A DNA stretch of 64,000 nucleotides from Kineosporia sp. NBRC 101731 (lineage in GTDB: Bacteria > Actinomycetota > Actinomycetes > Actinomycetales > Kineosporiaceae), in NCBI RefSeq assembly GCF_030269305.1, contig NZ_BSTC01000008.1:62001-126000 (forward strand), in the 5' to 3' direction. Made by a program: the position numbers and the translations under genes. Within the stretch, counting starts at the first letter, position 1, and each line of letters opens with the position of its first letter. Shown here piece after piece: positions 59,647-64,000 of this stretch. The notes below the pieces were generated by a model. The model did not search any database and was not told the origin of the DNA. It saw nothing but the letters and a program-made list of their open reading frames with translations.

Positions 59647-61005
59647 GTGCATCGCTATGACGCCGGGACCGAGGTTCTCGCCGAGGCCGTGATGAGTTAC
59701 TCACGGCAGCGCATGAGTTACCAGGACGTTCCTCTGGACGCTCCACTCACAGCCGCGCAGCTGCGCGCCCGGGCCGGTCAGACCATCACGCCCGAGGGCA
59801 TGGGTGGTGAGAAGGCTCTGCGGCTCTTCGGTGACGTGCTGGCCCCGGCCTGCATCTCCACCGACCACCCGCGCTACCTCTCCTTCATCCCGTGCGCCCC
59901 GACCAAGGCCGCGACCCTGTTCGACCTGGTGGTGAGCGCGTCCGGGCTGTACGCGGGGACCTGGATGGAGGGCTCGGGCGCCGTCTACGCCGAGAACCAG
60001 GCACTGGCCTGGCTGGCCGGGATGGCCGGCCTGCCGGAGAGCGCGGGCGGGGTGTTCGTGCCGGGCGGTACCACCGGCAACCTGTCCGCCCTGGTCGCGG
60101 CCCGGTACAGGGCTCGTCTCGACCGTGCGGAGCACCCTCGCCGCTGGGCCGTCGCCGGCACCGTTCACGCGCACTCGTCCATCGTCAGCGCGTGTGACGT
60201 GATGGACGTCGACTTCATCGGGGTTCCGGTGGGTGAAGACGGCCGGCTGACCGGTGCCGCGTTGCGTGAAGCCCTGGAGAAGGCCGGGCACGACGGGGTG
60301 TTCGCGGTGGTGGCCACGGCCGGCACGACGAACCTGGGCATCGTCGACGACCTGGAGTCGGTCGGCGCGGTCTGCGAGGAACTGGGCCTGTGGTTCCACG
60401 TCGACGGTGCCTACGGGCTCGCCGGCCTGGCGGCACCGAGCGTGCGGCACCGGTTCAGCGGCATCGAGCGCGCCGACTCGTTCGTGGTCGACCCGCACAA
60501 GTGGCTGTTCGCCCCGTTCGACTGCTGCGCCCTGATCTACCGCGACCCGACGGTGGCCCGGGCCGCCCACACCCAGCGGGCGGGATACCTGGACGTGGTC
60601 ACCGACGGCGCGTCGCACGACGAGATCAACCCGTCCGACTACGCGGTCGGCCTGACCCGCCGGGCCCGGGGGCTACCCTTCTGGTTCTCGCTCGCGACGC
60701 ACGGCACGCAGGCCTACACCGACGCCGTCGAGCGCACCCTGACCGTGGCGCGCCACGCCACGGAACGGATCCGGCACAGCGACGTGCTCGAACTGCTGCA
60801 CGAGCCAGAGCTGTCGGTGGTCTGCTTCCGCCGGCAGGGCTGGACCCCCCAGGACTATCGCGCCTGGTCGGACCGGTTGCTGGCCGCCGACATCGGGTTC
60901 GTGGTCTCCACCACACACGCGGGGGAGACCGTGACCCGACTGGCCGTGGTGAACCCGGAGACCAGCGAGGCCGATATCGACACGATTCTGGACAGTCTGG
61001 TTTGA
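59647..61005 (+). CDS. PLP-dependent group II decarboxylase
   Basis: A 452-residue aspartate-aminotransferase-fold decarboxylase. GGTTGNLSALVAAR binds the PLP phosphate, THVHAHSS-like HAHSSI (near 174) stacks on the cofactor, ATAGTTNLGIVDD and HVDGAYG (D253) bind the ring nitrogen, and DPHKWLFAP gives the Schiff-base Lys285. The family includes glutamate, tyrosine, tryptophan and diaminobutyrate decarboxylases; the substrate cannot be assigned. GTG 59647 follows a TAGACT box by eight bases (leaderless). No transporter lies beside it. Confidence 0.88.
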   Translation: MHRYDAGTEVLAEAVMSYSRQRMSYQDVPLDAPLTAAQLRARAGQTITPEGMGGEKALRLFGDVLAPACISTDHPRYLSFIPCAPTKAATLFDLVVSASGLYAGTWMEGSGAVYAENQALAWLAGMAGLPESAGGVFVPGGTTGNLSALVAARYRARLDRAEHPRRWAVAGTVHAHSSIVSACDVMDVDFIGVPVGEDGRLTGAALREALEKAGHDGVFAVVATAGTTNLGIVDDLESVGAVCEELGLWFHVDGAYGLAGLAAPSVRHRFSGIERADSFVVDPHKWLFAPFDCCALIYRDPTVARAAHTQRAGYLDVVTDGASHDEINPSDYAVGLTRRARGLPFWFSLATHGTQAYTDAVERTLTVARHATERIRHSDVLELLHEPELSVVCFRRQGWTPQDYRAWSDRLLAADIGFVVSTTHAGETVTRLAVVNPETSEADIDTILDSLV

Positions 61006-61070
61006 ATGACACGGGTCTGCCGCGGTTCTAGAGTGAGCCCGACAGATCTTGAGGTGGGTTGAGGAGCGGG

Positions 61071-61355
61071 ATGGATTCGCAGGAGCAGCCGGAGACCGGT
61101 CCGACCGGTCTGACTGCGCGGGAGGCCGAGATCCTGGCCTTCGAGCGGCAGTGGTTCCGGTTCGCCGGTGCGAAGGAGCAGGCCGTCCGTGAGCTCTTCG
61201 ACATGCCGGCGACCCGCTACTACCAGGTCCTGAATACGCTGATCGACCGACCCGAGGCCCTTGCCGCGGACCCTATGCTGGTGAAGCGCCTGCGCCGGAT
61301 GCGGCAGACGCGGCGCCGGAGTGGATCCGCACGGTCACTGGATGCTCACGGCTGA
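61071..61355 (+). CDS. DUF3263-family small protein
   Basis: A 94-residue protein with an acidic start, a helical core (LTAREAEILAFERQWFRFAGAKEQAVRELFDM) and ATRYYQVLNTLIDRPEALAADPMLVKRLRRMRQTRRR, the full DUF3263 pattern. The core resembles an HTH of the sigma or ParB-like kind, and a DNA-binding role is suspected in actinobacteria; function is unproven. GAGGAG lies about 6 bases before ATG 61071. It precedes a LytR_C gene, a conserved actinobacterial neighbourhood. Confidence 0.82.
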   Translation: MDSQEQPETGPTGLTAREAEILAFERQWFRFAGAKEQAVRELFDMPATRYYQVLNTLIDRPEALAADPMLVKRLRRMRQTRRRSGSARSLDAHG

Positions 61356-61497
61356 GTATCAAAAGCGTCCGATGGGGCACACCACAGTGATATGGCGTTC
61401 TGAGATGCCCGGCCGGGAGGGGCCGGGTCGGTAGTCTCAGGCCGTCGAGTACCCCTGAACCGGGTGGTGCTCGTTCCATCGTTCTGGGAGTCATGCG

Positions 61498-62145
61498 ATG
61501 ACCGCCACGAGGCCTCCGGGCTACGACGACCGCTCCGCCGCGCCGGTGGAGGCGAGCCGCCGCGGTGCACACCGCGCGCGGCCGAAGACGATTGCCGCGC
61601 TGCTGCCGGTCATCGCGGGCGTTGCCGTCGTGCTGCTCGTGATCGGTGCTGTCTACACGGTGGCCAGCAGTCGTTCCGGTGGCGAGTCCAGCAGTTCGGC
61701 GGCCGGTGGCCTGAGCGACGAGACCGAGGCAACGGCCTCGGCGACCGCCGGTGGTAAGGGCGGCGACAAGACCCCGGCGGCCGGCGGTGACACCACGGCC
61801 GAGCCGACGGCAGACGCTTCGGCGACCGAGGACGCGGGCACCGGCGGCGGTGCTGACACCACCGCCGACCAGACCATCCCCGTCGTGGTGCTGAACTCCC
61901 TCGACGTGGCTGGCCTGGCGAGCACGTACAAGGAGAAGCTCGAGGCCAAGGGCTGGACGGTCTCGCGCACCGACAACTCCGTCAACCGCGACCTGCAGGC
62001 CAGCAAGATCTACTACGAGGACGCGTCGATGAAGGCCTCGGCCCTGGCGGTCAAGAAGGCCCTCGGCGGTATCGGGGTGCTCTCCATGAACCCCACGGTC
62101 ACTGACGACGACATCATCGTCGTGCTGGGGCAGGACTCCCAGTAG
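61498..62145 (+). CDS. LytR_C-domain membrane-anchored protein
   Basis: A 215-residue protein: cytoplasmic basic segment (1-28), one membrane helix (about 30-52), a long Ser/Thr/Gly/Ala linker (55-125) and a C-terminal LytR_C domain (IPVVVLNSLDVAGLASTYKEKLEAKGWTVS to the end). The domain occurs at the end of LytR-CpsA-Psr ligases or alone, as here, and probably binds cell-wall material outside the membrane. It pairs with the DUF3263 gene 142 bases upstream. The stop is 37 bases before palindromic element D. Confidence 0.85.
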   Translation: MTATRPPGYDDRSAAPVEASRRGAHRARPKTIAALLPVIAGVAVVLLVIGAVYTVASSRSGGESSSSAAGGLSDETEATASATAGGKGGDKTPAAGGDTTAEPTADASATEDAGTGGGADTTADQTIPVVVLNSLDVAGLASTYKEKLEAKGWTVSRTDNSVNRDLQASKIYYEDASMKASALAVKKALGGIGVLSMNPTVTDDDIIVVLGQDSQ

Positions 62146-62182
62146 CCCGAGGGCGGTGACCACGAAGGTTGGCCACCCCGCC

Positions 62183-62262
62183 CGTTCGTGATCATGCACA
62201 CCTTCCCCGGGGAGCTGGGGCACGTCCCGGCCGAAGGCTGGGGGATTGCCTGATCGCGAACG
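62183..62262. repeat. Palindromic intergenic element, copy D
   Basis: CGTTCGTGATCA (62183-62194) and TGATCGCGAACG (62251-62262) are inverses with one mismatch. The interior matches the minus strand of copy A over most of its length, including GGCCGA(A/G)GGCTGGGGGAT. It follows the LytR_C gene and may end its mRNA. Confidence 0.75.
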
Positions 62263-62310
62263 CAGTAGTGCTGGCGGGCGTTGGTGGGCCACCGCACTAG
62301 CTGCGCCCTC

Positions 62311-62430
62311 CTGAGGTGCTGCGGGGCGGACTGAGGTGCTGCGGGGCGGGCCGAGGTGCTGCGGGGCGGGCCGAGGTGCTGCGGTGCGGGCCGAGGTGCT
62401 GCGGTGCGGGCCGAGGTGCTGCGGTGCGGG
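62311..62430 (+). repeat. Six tandem 20-base repeats
   Basis: Units begin at 62311, 62331, 62351, 62371, 62391 and 62411 with consensus C(T/C)GAGGTGCTGCGG(G/T)GCGG(G/A). The first three carry GGGG and the last three GTGC, showing block-wise spread. There are no spacers, so it is not CRISPR. It is non-coding by context and could be a variable-number locus. Confidence 0.9.
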
Positions 62431-63092
62431 ACCGGTCGGGCGAACCGCGTGGGCCGGACCGGGTGCTGTCAGGCAGCCACCGGGTGCCCCGGGGGACTTC
62501 CCCGGCAGGCCCTGGCGCATGCATCGGTTGTCCGCCACGGGAACGTGCCCGGGCCCGGTTCGGCGGCTCGCTTGTTCCCCGATTGGGTCATTTCCGTGCG
62601 GTCAGGGCGCACGGAAGTTCCCCGATCATGGACGCGGGCCGGTCAAAGTACGCGGGCGGCGCCCCAGGGGCGCCTTCAGGGGCCCACGCGCGCCTAGGTG
62701 TCCTGACCACGGAGGTCGGCCACCGGCTCGTGCGTAGTCAGGCAAACCCTCGGCCGGCGTTCGGCGAGGTGACCGCACTTCCCGCTCGTGGAGACGTTGT
62801 CTCCGCCGAGGGCTGGGGGCCGCGTGGGCGTGAACGAACCGTGGGGTCACGTCGCCTGTGCCGGTGTGCTCACTGCCTGCACACGACGGGCCTCAGGGCG
62901 TCGTCGCGGGCAGTTGCCTGACCAGCGAGGATAGTTCTGGTTCGAATAGTCCTACGTTTCGGACCGTCATCATTCTGCCTTTTATCCGGTCGTGGAAAAA
63001 GGCCGTTGCCATTCATCGAACGGCGCTCGGTCTAAGTGCGGTTCACGAACATCGCTAAGAACTGGTATCTCCCGCATGTCGCATTCAGGCGC
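62431..63092. other. Long non-coding stretch with a decayed palindromic element (copy E)
   Basis: About 660 bases without a convincing gene; frames that cross it also cross the tandem repeats and match nothing. At about 62732-62835 the ends GTAGTCAGGCAAACCCTCGG and GCCGAGGGCTGGGGG resemble the two ends of copies A and D, with a small hairpin (GGAGAC-GTT-GTCTCC at 62788-62803) between, so this is probably an eroded copy. The part after 62930 is AT-richer and should contain the distal cspA promoter region. Confidence 0.5.
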
Positions 63093-63267
63093 TACTGTAG
63101 GCGTCGGTCGAACAGTTCGATGAGCAATGTCCTCTCCAGCTTTCACGCCAGAGGCCCGCACGTTGGACCATCCCGGACCTGCCTTCTCAGGTGGAAACGG
63201 CGAGCGTGAGACCCGGTTCGTGTGCAGTGCGCGAACCGCGCCGCAGTTACAGCAAGCAGGAGTTGGA
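63093..63267 (+). promoter_or_regulatory. Promoter and long leader of the cold-shock gene
   Basis: A TACTGT box at 63093-63098 would start transcription near 63105, giving a leader of about 160 bases before ATG 63268. Long structured leaders that control stability and translation at low temperature are typical of cspA-type genes. The start site is inferred from the box alone. Confidence 0.5.
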
Positions 63268-63474
63268 ATGGCTCAGGGAACCGTCAAGTGGTTCAACGCC
63301 GAAAAGGGTTATGGCTTCATCACCGTTGACGGTGGTGGCGCGGACGTCTTCGTGCACTGGTCGGCCATCCAGATGGACGGCTACCGCTCGCTCGACGAAG
63401 GTCAGCGGGTGGAGTTCGAGGTCGGTCAGGGCCAGAAGGGCCCGCAGGCAGAGGCCGTGCGCCCCGCATCCTGA
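63268..63474 (+). CDS. cspA: Cold-shock-domain protein (CspA family)
   Basis: A 68-residue single-domain RNA/DNA chaperone: [15 protein letters not shown] contains RNP1 and DVFVHWSAI contains RNP2 (with Trp where His-Phe-Ser is more usual, VHWSAI rather than VHFSAI). The C terminus [16 protein letters not shown] is standard. AGGAG lies 6 bases before the ATG. A longer in-frame reading from 63127 would cover the leader and lacks family support. It ends at the hairpin at 63523. Confidence 0.95.
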   Translation: MAQGTVKWFNAEKGYGFITVDGGGADVFVHWSAIQMDGYRSLDEGQRVEFEVGQGQKGPQAEAVRPAS

Positions 63475-63522
63475 TTCGTCGGTCGTTGGCCCCTTCGACG
63501 GGCTTATGACTTGACTCGTCAC

Positions 63523-63559
63523 CGAAGCCGTTCCCGGCTCGACCCCGGGAACGGCTTCG
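63523..63559 (+). terminator. Hairpin terminator of cspA
   Basis: A perfect 15-base-pair stem (63523-63537 with 63545-63559) and seven-base loop, followed by TGTGTTT. It stands 48 bases after the cspA stop. Confidence 0.85.
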
Positions 63560-63730
63560 TGTGTTTCCGAAAGTTTTACATTCCCGAGACCAGGTCGAAC
63601 TAATAGCGTCGGTAATGGCCGTCGCCGGTCGCTCTCCTTGAACCGCGGATCGCTGAACCAATAGCGATGGATGATTGTTAGGGCAACGAGCCGGTAAGGC
63701 TATGGCTGCGCGCCGGAATGCGCTGAGCGG

Positions 63731-64000
63731 TTAATTCTTCTCGGCGTAGGACGCGATCGGGGCGGCGGCCAGAGGGATACGAACACCACGATCCCCGAGA
63801 ACCAGGGAAGTGGCCTCGGAACCGCTGTCGACGATCGCCGCGACGGCTTCTGCGGCCAAGTGCGCGGGGGCATGCACGATCACTTCGTCGTGCTGGAAGA
63901 AAACCAGTTCGGCCCGGCCCTGATCATCGGGCAGCCCCGACAGACGACGGCGTAGTCCGGCCACGAGCGCGTTGGCCCAGTCGGCCGCCGAGGCCTGGAT
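63731..64000 (-). CDS. Family A DNA polymerase (bifunctional 3'-5' exonuclease/polymerase), C-terminal end
   Basis: The last 89 residues of a protein that enters from the right edge. IQASAADWANAL matches the O-helix-following QxxAAD segment of DNA polymerase I-like enzymes, and ELVFFQHDEVIVHAP is motif C, with the catalytic HDE (the HDE of QVHDE in Pol I). The protein ends shortly after (PIASYAEKN). The Q(H)DE context and short C terminus fit the actinobacterial bifunctional 3'-5' exonuclease/DNA polymerase rather than the main PolA. The 5' part is outside the window. Confidence 0.8.
   Translation of the reverse strand: MQASAADWANALVAGLRRRLSGLPDDQGRAELVFFQHDEVIVHAPAHLAAEAVAAIVDSGSEATSLVLGDRGVRIPLAAAPIASYAEKN

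Noticed and set aside
62311-62430. CRISPR array
   Set aside because: The 20-base units abut directly with no spacers, and no cas gene is present.
62316-62921. Protein-coding gene across the tandem repeats
   Set aside because: Three overlapping frames give equally good Cys/Gly/Arg-rich repeats; no homology or start signal.
63127-63267. N-terminal extension of the cold-shock protein
   Set aside because: Csp proteins start at the M-x-x-G-T-V-K-W-F region, and AGGAG sits 6 bases before ATG 63268; the upstream part is the leader.

Overview
The window is very GC-rich, densely packed DNA from an actinomycete. Gene content supports this: a fused two-domain FbiC for coenzyme F420, an XRE/DUF397 pair, PspC and DUF3263 proteins, a LytR_C protein followed by a cold-shock gene, many 4-base stop/start overlaps (ATGA or GTGA), and many genes with a TAnnnT box only 5 to 8 bases before the start codon, as expected for leaderless mRNAs. 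The genus cannot be fixed from sequence alone; a Kineosporia-like organism is only a guess. No rRNA, tRNA, CRISPR array, transposase or integrase was seen.

Region 1 (1-14,065) is catabolic. A minus-strand hut operon (hutU, an M20 amidohydrolase, hutF running off the left edge) faces an IclR regulator across a perfect palindromic operator. After a VanZ-like gene and an iron-box-controlled Cys-rich small protein comes a quaternary-amine-type ABC importer with its own IclR regulator. It is divergent from a histidine-ammonia-lyase-family enzyme whose Ala-Ser-Gly cofactor triad reads Gly-Thr-Gly. Next are a cysteine-dioxygenase-like cupin, a metal-dependent amidohydrolase and a LacI regulator with stacked operators. 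Together these could form a pathway that imports a histidine-derived betaine and feeds it into the hut route; that is a hypothesis.

Region 2 (14,095-27,456) is mixed housekeeping and accessory: a secreted protein, an ABC1-kinase/P450/glutathione-peroxidase operon, an FtsX-type ABC exporter with an unannotated 58-residue membrane protein, a permuted papain-like enzyme, PspC, a HipA-like kinase with a DUF3037 partner, type II NADH dehydrogenase, and the XRE/DUF397 pair.

Region 3 (27,461-53,093) is a Wzx/Wzy-type exopolysaccharide locus: initiating phosphoglycosyltransferase, five glycosyltransferases, flippase, polymerase, a Wzz-like co-polymerase with a degenerate kinase domain, two tandem membrane-anchored GH26-like hydrolases, a CDP-sugar branch (cytidylyltransferase, SDR, 3,5-epimerase-like protein, SAF-domain dehydrogenase), a GMC oxidoreductase, an LhgO-like oxidase and a NodB deacetylase. 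Several of these proteins carry long disordered tails.

Region 4 (53,174-64,000) is housekeeping: a flavin disulfide reductase, a small repeat protein, an SDR, fbiC, ung, a PLP decarboxylase, a DUF3263 protein, a LytR_C protein, cspA and the end of a family A DNA polymerase gene.

Two genome-scale signals stand out. One is a dispersed family of palindromic intergenic elements with ends like CGTGATCATGCA (about 1433, 11162, 35093, 62183 and a decayed copy near 62732). The other is a set of very long, near-perfect hairpins between gene ends, up to 68 bases of exact palindrome.
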